Assembly (NCBI RefSeq): GCF_026914265.1
Contig: NC_069133.1
Span: 11,105,937 to 11,169,936 of the forward strand
Direction of reading: 5' to 3'
DNA: 64,000 bases
From: Mya arenaria
Lineage: Eukaryota > Mollusca > Bivalvia > Myida > Myidae
The translations under genes and the position numbers were made by a program. Under the pieces are notes generated by a model. The model was not told the DNA's origin and searched no databases. It saw only the letters and a list, made by a program, of their open reading frames with translations. Shown in pieces: positions 1 through 13,903 of the stretch (positions within the stretch are counted from its first letter, which is position 1; the number at the start of each line of letters is the position of its first letter).

Positions 1-165
1 AGACAATGACATTTTTAGGGCCCAGCCCCTAGTGTCCCCTGCGTCTGGATTAATTGTCTCAATTTCATTGGCCATGTATTGGCATGACTTTTTGTAACAT
101 CCTTTGTCATTGGATGATGATAGTTTTGGCAATTCTCTAAAAAGTTGTGTCTTTCCTCGCTCGAG

Positions 166-979
166 TCACTTTTACTGTTGACTTCGAAGTGTTTCATCTC
201 ATAATAAAACGAGGAAATAGACACATTTCTTGATCCTTTTTAGGTAAGAATTTTGCTTATTTGTGTAAGGTTGTTCTATCTTTTTTAATGATTAACAGTT
301 GTATTTGAGACTTAAATGTTTCCGTTTTAGAAACATGCTATAAAGTTATTTCAATGATATTGTATTAAGTATTTAAAGATAATTTAGAATGGAAAATCAG
401 TCTTGATATGTTTATAAATGTATTCATACATTCCTTATAATTATCATGTACTGACTATGTATAACTGATTTATGTAAGAAGCATATTATTGTCTATGGCT
501 TATACACCAAAGTCACATCTAAGCGCTGTACACTTTTGGGTCATTCTTTTGGCTCCATTGTTAGCTTTTCGTTAGATAGTTAACTTAGTCATTCTATGAT
601 CAGGAAGCGATTGAGAAAAAAGCAGAAATTTGTCAGTGAAAAAGTTTTAAGCTTATCTGATTCTTTTAAGACAGCAAAAGATGTTGACATGTATGTATAT
701 TGCTTCTTTGTATACTTTTGAAACCAACGAACTCAGAAATTGATGTGAGACTTTGCAATGCATTGTTGGTTCATCTAATTGCTAATTGTCAATCAAGATT
801 AATTTGTAATTTAAGAGAAACTTATTATTTGACAATATTGAAATCATTATTATTCTGTATTATGAAATGCTGTTAATACTTATGATACATGTATATGTAC
901 TTCACTTTTACTGTTGACTTCGAAGTGTTTCATCTCATAATAAAACGAGGAAATAGACACATTTCTTGATCCTTTTTAG
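166..979 (+). repeat. 78-bp direct repeat pair (166-243 and 902-979)
   Basis: Positions 166-243 and 902-979 read identically over 78 bases, in the same orientation, 736 bases apart. Both copies end in a pyrimidine run followed by AG, like a splice acceptor. The first is followed directly by GTAAG and the second by a possible exon. Perfect identity in otherwise unrelated flanks implies a recent local duplication. I see no target-site duplication or element to explain it. Confidence 0.75.
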
Positions 980-1047
980 ATCTCGGGAAGGAGTCATTAA
1001 GAGTCGTCCACGCGGCACAAAAATACAGCTGGCAAACATAGCCGATG
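604..1047 (+). CDS. Possible two internal exons of an unrecognised gene
   Basis: I do not recognise a protein here. Two short open segments look like exons: 604-690, after CAG and before GTATGT, and 980-1047, after TTTTTAG and before GTATAA. The first would encode a basic segment beginning RKRLRKKQKF and ending TAKDVD. The second would begin SREGVIKSRP and end QLANIAD. The phases agree: the first exon leaves two bases and the second supplies one. If the second is read through instead, it stops at 1068-1070 and an AATAAA follows at 1245. The acceptor of the second exon is the last base of the 78-bp direct repeat. No upstream exon was found, so this may be chance. Confidence 0.22.
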
Positions 1048-1070
1048 GTATAATCACATTATTTGTATAG

Positions 1071-2460
1071 AATCAAAACAATGAAATGTATAACGAATAA
1101 TTTTATTCAATATAAAACGAGTTATTATTTTCGAATAGCTCTAATACTTGTTCCCATTGTTAAAACGTGCTAAAACTGCATATATCTGCATGCTTATATT
1201 ACTAATGCTGCTCCTGTGTGGGCCTTTATGCTTTTTTTTTGAGAAATAAAGTTGAAAGCTGACATTTTTATTTGACCCACCAGACCGGAGTGGTATTTCT
1301 GTTGTCTCACTGGATTATAAATTTCAAGGTGGACAATTTAACCCTCGTTAAATCCCTTCCTTTCATTTCATGTTTTTTGGTACAGTATGAAGTTTCATCA
1401 GTGAAATAACAGCAGTGAAAACTCACTCGGATATTTTCACTGCCGACTAAGGAGTGGAAATAACAACTTCAAGAACTAAATTTTGATATAAAACTAAGTA
1501 GCTCACTTTCGTAATAGTAAATAAGGTAAACAATTAGATTGATATAATTGATATTAAAATGATATTGCATATGTTTGAATAAAGATTGTTTTGAAATAAA
1601 CAAAACTTTTTGAAACATTTTTTTAGAAGCTTAATACTCGAACATTTGCATTCGTGCAAAACATTTGAAGAAAACAAATGATAGAAATTCATCAAATCAT
1701 ATCATCTATTTAATATCTTTAAAAACTGTACAACTTTGTAACACGAATTTTTCGGAAGATTTACACAACAGTTGACTGATAAATACCTGATAAACTTTAA
1801 TATCACAAATGAAAATGTTAAACATCAACAACGAAGCGTGGTCCTTCATTCAATCTTGGAAACTACCTGTCTACAAATTAATCAGATTGATCACTGAAAG
1901 TAAGTCGAAAGAATGGACCATGAAACAAAATCGACTTGAAAAAATGTTTTTGTTTTTATCCAATGTTTGCTAACACTTTCGCCCTTTGAAATATTTATTC
2001 AGTGAGTGTCTACCAGTGTAATTTGGTCAATGTATTCGTACCCTGTTTAATTTAAAAATAACTCGTGCATTATTGGTAATATTATGAACTTAAATACCCT
2101 TATAAAAGTTCATGATGAATGTTTTTTTTAAATGTTTGAGCTGAACACGAGAAAAGAATAAACTTTTTTTTATTGGAGAACTATTTCTCCACAAGCCGAC
2201 GTAGAAACGTCTACGCCATTGGCGATTATAACTACATGTGGGGCGTCCCATAGGTAGCCGGGCAGCAAAGAGGTATCTAAAAAAACGGGTATTAAGAAAA
2301 TAAAATAAAATAAATAAATCTCAAAAAATAAGCATAAAACCCCCCACAAAATGTGCTGAGTTTAGTGAAAGACCGTGTGACAGTCGTATTACTGTCGTTA
2401 AATAAAGAACGACCTGAAATCAACAAATAGCCTCTATATTCTTACACTAAGTCTTAATAA
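1071..2460. other. Non-coding stretch with one hairpin
   Basis: I see no gene. Positions 1412-1443 form a 10-bp inverted repeat (GCAGTGAAAA against TTTTCACTGC, 12-base loop), the kind of end found in foldback elements. Positions 2170-2280 are more GC-rich than their surroundings and contain a 6-bp stem (CGTAGA/TCTACG), without a recognisable function. Confidence 0.5.
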
Positions 2461-2870
2461 CAAACCATTGCATTTTGTTAGCTTTGCATTTCTTGTTTAA
2501 ATCTGCTTAATTACTAATGAAATGTGGCAGATCAGTAAAAAATATCCGATATGAAAATGTTCAAAGAAATCATAAAATGAATGCTTAAATACGGCGTGAC
2601 ACATTTACTACATAGATATATTTCAATTGTTTATTGTAAATGCGTTTGTTTGCTGTATATACTGACAAAACGGCGTTAAAGGTTAATTGTCATGAAACTT
2701 TCGTAAATAAGACGGCTACAGTCATTATTTTGCACTGCATTCAATGAAAACGCTTTTTTATCGCTACAGTTCATGACAAAAAACAGGCCGTGAGACCACC
2801 GGTCGCTCATAGCATGCTACTAGGCTGTCGGCCTCACGATAACTATAGGAACAAGTACAAAAGTTAGATG
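2460..2870 (+). repeat. Degenerate copy of the block upstream of receptor A
   Basis: This stretch resembles 16650-17060 in order: TTTCTTGTTTAAATCTG, then ACTAATGAAAT, then TTCAATGAAAA with TATCGCTACAG, then an ACTAGGC-type GC-rich motif. The resemblance is patchy and old. No receptor sequence follows it. Confidence 0.4.
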
Positions 2871-4742
2871 CAGCAATTGGATGTTAGCGCGGGCCAACTA
2901 TTGGTTATGCAAGTCTATATGAAGGGTCAGAACGAAGTAAATGAAGTAAGGACTGACAATGACTGTAGATGTCAGTGCAATGAAGTTACTTAAAAGATGA
3001 CAGAATTGGGCTGTTGTTTTGAAATGAAAATAAAACTTAACACAATAACAATTGTACAACTGATGGTATATCTATGACAGAAACCATAATTGTATCAAAT
3101 AACTTTATTCATGAACTGTATCAATATACACACATTTATAAAAGACAACATGGCCACAGTGGTGGTTTTCTTTTGGAGTAGCTGATATGATAGCTGAAAT
3201 GTTAAATATGCCAACATGATTTGGTAAATTCTGGGCAAAGTTCGAAAGGTTGAGAATTTGGTGAAATGTTGACTATGAACAGGAGTGGCACCAAAGGTTT
3301 ATCCAAAAAACTAATTAAGGACATCTGCTTAAAACAATGTTTACTTTTTGCTAATAATCCCCGAAACAAGTTGACCATTATAAATAAGTGTTACAAAGCC
3401 ATTGTTTCTAACTGAAAAACACATAAAACTGTTTGCTTATGTAACAGATTTTAACACAATTAAAAAATACATTTAACATAAACTAAAAGAAGTTGGTTAT
3501 ACATGAGCTGAAAGAAAGAAGTATGATCATCATTATTAATGTCATTTTCCTTGTTCTGTGGCGTAGATGATTTATAGGCATGCAGGATGTTTTAAACAAA
3601 GGAAACAAGTTTAGCATATACTGACACTTATAGGTAATAAACATTATGTAATCATCATGCATTATGCACTTTTAAGGCATAAGATATAAGAATGATGAGC
3701 AGAATGTGATGCAGGTTGATAGTGGTATGACTAGGAAGTTGATCACTTAATGTGTATGGAAATATAATGACACAAAAGATTTATGAAGAAAGTGCTGAAA
3801 ATTATAGGTTACAATGAAATGAAGTGAGGAATATGTTTTAATACATAAAAAGTGAAGCATTTGTACAAAGTTTGGTGGAAATGTGTTAATGTTATTTTGC
3901 CTGTAAAACTTCTCAATTCTTTAAAATATGACATTGAAATATAAGAATAAATACTGCATTGAGTATTACTGAAATGTGAACATATGTACAAACAAGAAAG
4001 AACATGAGCAATATGACATTTTATATACATTTTGTATACAACAAAGAGTAATAAGCATGATAACAAAATATACAGAGTTAGTATGTATGCTGGGAATGGT
4101 AGAGTTGTACTGAAATGTAATAAACAATAGAAAGAATATTTGTTATAATTTGGTGTAAGTGCGACATATACATTATGACCAATACTTGGAATAAGAATGC
4201 ACACAGACAAATTAATACAATACTAAAATACATGCTGGTACTATTTCATAAGCAATGAAATAGAACAGGTATGAAAGAAAAGAATATAAATGAAAATGCA
4301 TGAAAACCTAGTAATATGTACCTAGTATGCAAATGCACAGTATTTGAATGGAAATATTTATAGGGTGATAAATATCTTTTACATGGGGGGGCTTAAAAAG
4401 ACTCAGTTTGTTGGAATGAATTGGGTTGAAAATGGGTTTATTTGTTAAATGATTTACTAACATAAAAGTTGAAAGTTGTCAAACCCAAAACTATAAATGA
4501 TATGCCTGGAGTTTTATATTATCAGTATAAGCATTGCTGATATGGTTGATAGCCAAAAGGCCATTATTTTTTAAAGTTTGAAAAGTCATAAATCACGAAA
4601 ATGAAAGACAATAACACACAATGGTTAAGGGACATGCAAAAAAGCAGGGTAAGTTGAGAAGTTGAAACAGGCATACTTTTTTAAGCATTATGAATTTTAA
4701 TGTTTGTAAATGGAGAGACATTGAATGATATATTCATCAGAG
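2871..4742. other. AT-rich non-coding stretch
   Basis: No gene is supported. A 133-codon open frame on the minus strand at 3809-4210 is low-complexity hydrophobic sequence with no domain, splice context or conserved partner in the window. Confidence 0.5.
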
Positions 4743-5103
4743 TTAAAGCTGCACTCTCACAGATTGAACGTTTTGACAACTTTTTCATTTTTTGACTTAG
4801 AACGAGCCATATTTTGCGAAAATCCATTGAAACCAGTTATATAAGACAGCTGACAAAAAAAGATTGCAGATTTTTATACGTAAGTTCAAAAATTGATGTT
4901 TTATGCAATTTTCTTAAACTGTTAGTAACAGCTTAAGCCATAAGACATTAATTTTCAAATGGAAATATAAAAATCTGTGATTTGATCTTTTGTCAGTAAT
5001 CTTAAATCATTTGTTTGCAGATATTAACACAAAATTTGCGCTTTCCAAGACCAACAATAAAAAAAGTTGTACAAATGGTAAATCTGTGAGAGTGCAGCTT
5101 TAA
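4743..5103. mobile_element. MITE with TTAA ends (361 bp)
   Basis: The element has perfect 23-base terminal inverted repeats at 4743-4765 and 5081-5103. Each begins TTAAAGCTGCACTCTCACAG read inward. The palindrome extends imperfectly inward: GCAGATTTTTATA near 4866 pairs with TATAAAAATCTGTG near 4965. There is no open frame. TTAA at both outer edges would fit a piggyBac-type target duplication, but a symmetrical end cannot prove it. It is a foldback, non-autonomous element. Confidence 0.88.
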
Positions 5104-5600
5104 GCATAACAGGTAGCAAAGAAGGGTGACATGGTAAAAGGACATAGTGATATAAATACAAGTATTTCTTGTAAATTAACATTTTGTAACTGTTTAAGTG
5201 AGATGTTGAAAAACAGAACATTGTTAAATATATGTACATATGAGAAATTAATTTAAACATTAATGGGAATTAAACTTAGCAAAAGCATAGTGATATCTAC
5301 AGAGCATTATGCAAACATCAGTGTTCAGATAGACAAAACCTTGAATGAGAAGTCTTATAATACTGTCAAATGTCTCTGATTTTAGGAACATGTTTTGTAA
5401 ATAATTATTGAAATTGCAGAACATTTAAGAAAACAATAGGAAAATAAGTAATCATTATGATGAGATTATTAAATAATGTTACGATTCTGTAAAGTCATAT
5501 ATTGTGACTGTAAGATATTGGCACAACTGTCACTCAACATATTGACAGAATGGTAAAACACAACAATGGCAAAAATGGAAGTACACTATTTTATAAATAT
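5104..5600. other. Non-coding stretch
   Basis: AT-rich sequence between the MITE and the next dispersed repeat. I see no gene or repeat structure. Confidence 0.45.
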
Positions 5601-5606
5601 CAAATT

Positions 5607-6365
5607 TCAAATCCTCCGCCACGGAGTGGGGAGGGGATTACAGAAACACTTCATCAGTCTGTTTGTCCGTCTGGCTGTAACATTTCGTGTCCGTGCTATA
5701 ACTTACTTATGCATTGATGGATTACCATATTGCTTGGTACAAATGTTGTCCTCATTGAGACGATGAGCAGTGACATTGACCAGGGTCCATAACTCAAAGA
5801 TCAAAGTCACACGAGATATTTAAATGTCAGAGTACACATACTCGTGTTCGCGCTATAAACTCTTCCTACATATATCAAGTTTGGTCACAGTATGTCAGCC
5901 TAAACTGAAAAAGTAATCTATTTTTAGTAACAGTAACAACGACCCTAGGGGGCCAAAAAGCATCCATTAAAGCTCTGCATAAACTTGTCCTATATACCAA
6001 GTTTGGTCACACTATGACAACCCTTACTTGAGTTATTCAGTACTTACCATATTTCTATTTTGACCTTGACTTAGACCATAACTCGCGGGGCCAAAAACAC
6101 AATCTCAGGAAAGGTCTCTATAAACTCTTCCTACATACCAAATTTGGTACCAATTAGAAGACCCTTACTTAAGTTATTCAAAACCAACCCTTTTTCTATT
6201 AATAGTAACCTTGACCTTGATCATAGGGGCCTCAAACGCATTCCCATAAAAGATCTCCATAAATTCTTTGCATATACCAAGTTTGGTCTCTTTATGTCAA
6301 AACTAGCTAAAATTATTCGATACATAAGATGACTTTGACGCTGCTCTAACACCAGCCCGTCCGAA
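5607..6365 (+). repeat. Dispersed repeat with internal units of about 130-150 bp
   Basis: A phrase like CTATAAACTCTTCCTACATA followed by CCAAGTTTGGTC recurs four times, near 5855, 5980, 6117 and 6257. Each is followed by a TTGACCTTGA/CATAACTC-type segment. The block starts with GC-rich sequence at 5612-5640. Short open frames at 5566-5766 and 6144-6332 lie inside it and are not supported as genes. It looks like an internally tandem dispersed repeat of the mollusc kind. Confidence 0.6.
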
Positions 6366-6534
6366 CAATGACACAGGTCATTCAAATATCTTGTTTTCCC
6401 TTTATGAAAATGTGGTTAGGAATATAAAAATGTGCCTTTCAAAAGAAATTAAAAGAAGAGTTAAAAAGAAAAAAAAACATTCAAGGGCAATAATTTTTAT
6501 TTAGGGTTAACATTAAGTTATGTTCCTTAGTGTA

Positions 6535-7305
6535 AGATGGTCGTCAATAATTCTGCGAAGTATTAAGTGCATTGAATGAAGGTATAGAAGTTTTTTATTA
6601 AAATCCCAACTTGCCCTAAAACTTTAACTTGCCCTTAAACTTTAACCTAAGTCAATCAGGGGCCATAACTTGTATTAAGGATAATATGAATGAAGGGTAT
6701 AGAAGTTATCAATAAACATATCAACCTGCCCTAAAATTTTAACCTAAGTTCCATAGTCAATCAGGGGCCATTATGTGAATAAAATATGATATGGAGTTAT
6801 CTTACCTAGTTATGTGATGGCACTGAACAACTGTGTAAAGTATTAAGTCAATTGAATGAAGGGTATTGGACTTATTAGTGAAAATCCCAATTTGTTCTAA
6901 AACTTTAACCTGCCCTAAACCTTTAACCTAAGTCAATCAGGGGCTATAACTTGTATTGAGGATAATACAGAGTTATGTAACCTCATTGTGTGATGGTCCT
7001 GAACAAATGTGTCAAGTATTAAGTTAAATGAACGAATGGTAGAGAAGTTATTAATAAAAATCCCAACCTGCCCTAAAACTTTAACCTAAGTTTGATAGTC
7101 AATCAGGGGCCATAATTTGTATAAAGGAGTTATCTATTCCCATTATATGATGGCCCTGAACAACTGTGTGAGGTATTAAGTCAATTGAATGAAGGGTATT
7201 GGACTTATAAGTGAAAATCCCAACTTGCCCTAAAACTTTAACCGGACACCGACACCAGAGCGAATAGTATAGCCCACCTTATTCTTAAAATAGTCGAGCT
7301 AAAAA
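6535..7305 (+). repeat. Dispersed repeat with about five internal units
   Basis: Phrases AAAATCCCAACTTGCCCTAA, AACTTTAACCTAAGT and AGTCAATCAGGGGCCATAA recur near 6600, 6720, 6885, 7060 and 7215, with ATTGAATGAAGGGTAT between them. The block ends near 7245-7300 in ACCGACACCAGAGCGAATAG and CCTTATTCTT. That same terminal signature is seen in reverse at 37801-37845, so the two are the same class of element. Confidence 0.65.
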
Positions 7306-9000
7306 AACACAAATGTGATAATATATTTATAACATGTGTTTTCTCTTCAAAAACAGTGAAACAAGGGTATGACATCACCACAAAATATATGTATCACTTT
7401 ATCGAAAATACTTAAGGCTTGCTATTTCATCGATGTTATGAATCAAGACTCATTTTCCTTTTTTTTAGCCAAAATACCTTGACATTGATCTTACCTACAC
7501 TACACACAATATGTATAACTTTAACAAATACTCTTTTATTATGTTCAAATATTCGAGAATAGTTTAGGTTACTGATCATACAACTTGTATTTCTACATTC
7601 TTGACCAGTGGCTGTGTACAATTTTAATCAGATTCAACATACCGGTCAGGTAGCGAGAATAACAAATTGCCTTGTGTTAACTTGATGTAGTGTCAGCTAA
7701 AGCATTGAGATAGGTTGTTTCGTTAAGAATCAATTGGTCCTTTCACACTTGCAATGACAATTTTTTCATTTTCAAACTTTCCTCTAGCGTTTATAGGGAA
7801 GAGCACTGTGAGGTAGAAGTGAAGTGCAGGATCGTCACCGATTGTTTTCAGTTCAGGTTTTGTGATGAGGAGTAACTCAAATGTTGAAGATCAAGTTGGA
7901 ACAATTTCCGCATTTCATACCTACTGCTGCGTTTGATAACAACCTCAGCTGTACAAAAGTAGGCCACTTGTGTAAGGGGCTGGCTCTAACATAGAGGACA
8001 TTTGTCAAGGTCCATTTACTTGTTGCCACACTCTAAAAAGATATGAAAGGAGTTTGTTATGATATCATGATAAGTGAATGTAGCACTGAAGACCTGATAA
8101 CATGAAACATGAGAAATAAAATAACTCTAAACATTAAACTGAGGTGAATTTGTTAGGTTTCAAGGTTGATTTCATAAGCTTTATTCGAAATGTGAATTGA
8201 CAGGTAATTTGCAATTTGATGTCAATTCTGAATCAGGTTATACAAATCAAACATTAATGCATGAATTGCAGAATAATAATTAAGATTAAGTATTTATATA
8301 GAAGTAATGATTTCATTCCTTTATTCAGCTATTGAGTTAAGCAATTTTGTTAGAAAAAGTGAAAAAATGTTATTAATTTTTAGGAAGGCTTGTTTATAGG
8401 TCATGTATTTTGTGCGAAATAAATATCAAAATGATGTCTAAAAAAAGATTATATTGTAAAATAATGTAAGCTTGTAGAGTTATTTTTTTTTTAAACATTA
8501 TATGAAATTGTGAATAATTGTAAATACATTCAATTATTTATTGAAATGCATTGAAACATACGTATGTTTTTGTTTTATTGAAGGTTGAATGTTAATACCA
8601 AAAGCAATGCTATTTAAAGTTGCAGTTAAAAACTTAGCAAAATATTTGCCTAGCTTTAGTTGTGTTACATAACAACACAAAATGCAGAAGGTTTGGAATT
8701 TCATTTTTAATATAAATGCTGGCTATTGTTCTGAAACCATAAAGTTAACAGGAAACTAAGAAAGAGAACAAACCTGGTTTTGGGCAGTGGGGCAGCACTG
8801 ATATTTGTGGGCTGAAGAATACTCATTTCTTGGAACTCCTCAGTCCTGGCCCATTATTGTTGGTGGCCATTTTTTGCAGTTTTCATCTTGAAGATGAAGC
8901 CCTTTCTAGTCAATATTTACAACTCTTATGGTAGAAACTGGAATGTAGGATGATAAATATAAATATACATTTTATTGAGACAGAATACCGTAAAACATGT
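7306..9000. other. Non-coding stretch
   Basis: AT-rich sequence with scattered stops in all frames and no exon-like segment, repeat array or RNA gene that I can support. Confidence 0.45.
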
Positions 9001-9349
9001 TTATTATTTTGAACTAATGCACCAGTCAATTGTAACAACGACCCCCAAGGTCCGGGAGTATACCGGGAATAGCCGGGGAAATGGACCATGTTTTTAACTT
9101 TCAGGTGGCCCTGCATTGCCGGGTGAATGGGATGGTTATGCCTCGCTTTAAATATAGCAGGGAATGGGCCTTACCTAGGGCCCCTGGGGTGCGGGGGCAT
9201 TTGGCGAGATTAAACCATCTGTTCATCCCCGCAGGACGTGATTTTAGCCAAGATTGGCTGGACCTATGGTCAGGGTCCTCGCTATTCCCCTGACCGGGGG
9301 GGGGGGGTGGTGGTTTCAATTGACTGATGCATTAGTCTAAAATAATAAG
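9001..9349. mobile_element. GC-rich MITE with long terminal inverted repeats (about 350 bp)
   Basis: The left end reads TTATTATTTTGAACTAATGC and continues ACCAGTCAATTG. The right end, read inward on the other strand, is TTATTATTTTAGACTAATGC followed by ATCAGTCAATTG. The ends then share an AC-C-ACCCCC segment. The interior (9040-9300) is far richer in G and C than its neighbours. Open frames on both strands (9081-9293 plus, 9101-9319 minus) are by-products of this composition. It is a non-autonomous DNA element. Confidence 0.82.
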
Positions 9350-10138
9350 TTAAATAACTGGTGCATAAGGAAAACGATGCAAAAATTTAATGACTACGAA
9401 CAAATCACCTTAAACTCGTTACATACAGACTGACATGCAAACTTTGCGCATGCATTACAAAGAAGGGCTTGAAATATCATCCCTACCATTGTGACTCATT
9501 CAGTTAGACGCGTTAATGTCCAAATCGAACGTTTTTGTTGCAGTATTACACTTCGAATCACCCTCTCGCAATTTTGACCTTGACCGCACACTCGCCTATA
9601 TCTGAAATGCAAGAAGCGTTTTCATTGGACGGCTATCATTCCTGGTTTTAATGACGCAATTTGGAAAAGCCTTCAAATGTTGTCCAAAATGAAAGTAGGA
9701 ATACCGCAAAAAAAAACGTGCTACTGTTTAAATCGGAAGACACGAAACCTGCTTTTAAAATGATAAATATAAAATAACAATAGTTTTTCAGTTGACTACG
9801 TAAAAAGAAAATGAAAATACCTTTCCCCAACCGCCAGCGTGTTGATCTCGAATGACGATATCCCTAGTCTACTGGACGCTTGCATCTGACCCGTACGTTT
9901 CATAACCGGGTAATCAGATAATAGACTGGTTCACCGATTTTCTAAGATTATTGTAAGATACATTCTGCGCATTCGTGGTTTATTCTTTATGTAAAAATAT
10001 TTAAATAAAAAAGAGAAGTTTTCTCAACAACTGTGCATTTATGATATTTTTCTCTAAAAGAGTTATTTAAAAAATCTCTGGTTTTAATTTGCCTTATATT
10101 TTCAAAGCTTCACATATTAGAAGATTACCAATCTTCTA
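9350..10138. other. Non-coding stretch
   Basis: No gene or repeat structure is supported. A short minus-strand open frame at 9648-9830 is low-complexity hydrophobic sequence. Confidence 0.45.
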
Positions 10139-10330
10139 TTGCAAAATCGAACAGGAACTAGTCTAATGGCGAACTGCTTCGGAATTATCCGAGAGCGGAC
10201 GGTAAGAAACGGCGCATGCGCGATCAAAACAATGAAAACGGCGCATGCGCAAGCCCATTGCACCAGCGACACTTCTAAAACAATCAATATATGCGCCGGG
10301 CGCCGATGCGCCCGCGCAATAATCTCAGTA
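10139..10330. promoter_or_regulatory. CpG-rich island with two NRF-1-type sites
   Basis: The perfect palindrome GCGCATGCGC occurs at 10212-10221 and 10241-10250. It is the core of the binding site of nuclear respiratory factor 1 (consensus YGCGCATGCGCR), and both copies have the flanking bases expected. A further GC palindrome (GCGCCGGGCGCC) follows near 10294. CpG density is much higher than in the surrounding AT-rich sequence. NRF-1 sites usually lie in TATA-less promoters. No gene start is identifiable on either side, so it may serve a gene with distant exons or be a relic. Confidence 0.45.
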
Positions 10331-10594
10331 GTAAACTGTTGCCATTATTCACAAATAGGTTTTAATTTATTTTTATTTTTTGAATACTCTAGGTGTTAAT
10401 GTCTAGTAAAATGTTCGAAACTAGGATACCTAGTCTTTGCTAAACAATTATTTATAGTTGATTGTAACTTTCTCTTTATATCAGGAGAATCATAGACCCT
10501 TTTTAATAAGCTCTCATGAATAATGCATGAGCCAACTCAGAACGAGGCTTACACAGGTCAGATGTAAACACAGCTGATAATATAAACTTGAATG

Positions 10595-11830
<1,236 letters not shown>

Positions 11831-13140
11831 TATGAAAATTATATTACATGTACATCTAGAAACCATTCACGAAACGTGAAAGCTTAGTCTTTCAAGCCAT
11901 GAAGAAGTTGTACAAAACTGAATATGCAATACTGGGTAGATGTCTAGATGTCCTGAAATTAACAATATCATATATTTGCATTCTATTTGACCATTTTATA
12001 ATACATGCTGACACATTTTATATAGAAACAAATATTAAACAATCGTACAATGAAAACATTATATATGAAGTAGCTCATTATTTAAGCGAAATCTATAAAA
12101 CCACTTGAATATGCCCTATTACTCCCAAATAAGATTTTCCACAATTAATTATTATCTTTTAATATTCCATAAAGGATGAATACATGTCGAAAACAATGGT
12201 TAGTATGAAGGATACCGAGTTAAATTTGAAAGAAATGAGCATTAATTACTTTCTGCTATTAAATACACGGTTACAATCTTGTTATCAGTAATTAATATGT
12301 TCTATAAATAGTTAGTAAGTAGTTAAAGGTTCATCAGTCAAAATTGAAGTGTGTTGTTCATGTGTATGTCTTGCTGTTGAATAAGAGTGTCACTTTATTA
12401 TTTGATAACATTGATAACAGTTTCTGTTCTTTATATTATTACAGAAAAGCAACAATTTCAAACCAAAACTTACATTACATGATCTGTATTTGACACTCAA
12501 CCAAACTCTGTGTCCACTCTCTTACTCACTTGTTAAAAGGTGACCTCAGGTTTGTGCTGTTTAAACATTAAGGCATGATAAGAAATGAGAAAATAAAATA
12601 GTAAATATCAAATTTATTTGACAGAAAAATATATACTAAAGACAGGTCGAAAGACAAAATGAAAGAAGCCGACCTGAATAGAATTTCTTTTGAAACAACG
12701 AAGTGAAATCAAATGCAGTTTAACAAAGCAAATGAATATAAGTCAATTATCAATATTTGATCAGAGAACGAATCACATTATTCCCCCTTAATACAAGGAA
12801 TGTATCTTATTTATTTTTATTTATTTAACTAAGATAATCAAACTGTTGATAAATTTGTGGAAAATTGAAAACGGAAGTGATCTCAACATGTTTGCCCACA
12901 CTGTTGAGTTTAAACGCCAAAAGGAGCGTATGGTTACACATGTTTAAAGATAGTAGAGTTTGTCTGGTTCATGGCGTTTCGAACCATACAGTATGAGATG
13001 GAGAAATACAGATCTAAAATAAGACTTTTTCAGGAATAATAAGTCTTATGTCATTGTAAAGTGTATATGAAAGAAATAGTGGAAGCTGTTTTCAATCTTC
13101 CCGCACTGATACAAAGGACTTTGTATAATAAGTTTTGAAA
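11831..13140. other. Non-coding stretch before unit A
   Basis: No gene is supported. The 69-codon open frame at 11899-12108 has no recognisable domain and no counterpart in units B or C. Confidence 0.4.
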
Positions 13141-13903
13141 ACAACTCTTCGTTTAGGTTGCTGGTAGGCGTCTGTAACCTTGCGTATTTTGTCCATTTTG
13201 GCCCGCACTAGCAACGGTTGATTCGGGGACCTATCCAAGTTTGCGAGATAGCTGGAACAGCGTCATAAGGATTGGGGCTAACTCTGATGCAGCTTTCAGA
13301 TTCCAATGTTTGTATCTCTTCCCTGTAGTCTTGTTATCGATACAACTTTCTGTCAATTACATGTGTGCGACGGTTTTAGTACAGCTCATTGCCGGCATTC
13401 ATAAAACAACTTAAGTCATTTCTAAAAAGGACTAGACACCGGATAGTCCAAAACTCGGCATGTTTATAGAATTTACTCAAAGACAAGCCTAGAATTGTCC
13501 ATACAAGCCAGTATGTGGCCGAAAATACGTATTTGTACAATGAAAGAGTACACGCAACAATCATTTCGTCTCAAACGCTGTCTCAGCTGAGTTTCTCCGT
13601 TTAGAAATGGTAAAAATTGTTTTTGCCGAGCACCTCGCAAGTCACTCGATCGTTTCCCACATTAATATGTCACTAAGCGTTACAGCCAAAGCCCTGTCAT
13701 TTCCAGCACTAGTATTCTCTTTCAAAAGTTTCCATTACCGATGCTAATTTGTTGGGCTATGTGTCTACGTTGTTTCGCAGCAGTTTTCGTATTCCTTGCA
13801 TTGGCCGTCCTTTTTGGATTCCATGCATGTCATGTGTATATTAAGCATGTGGAAGTCACTTGATAAACGGCGATAAATATACCGTGGTTATTTTTTAACT
13901 TAC

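Noticed and set aside
3809..4210. 133-codon minus-strand open frame
   Set aside because: Low-complexity, Cys/Tyr/Ile-rich translation of AT-rich DNA with no motif or conserved partner.
9081..9319. Open frames on both strands in the GC-rich MITE
   Set aside because: Opposite-strand overlap and the terminal inverted repeats show a non-coding element.
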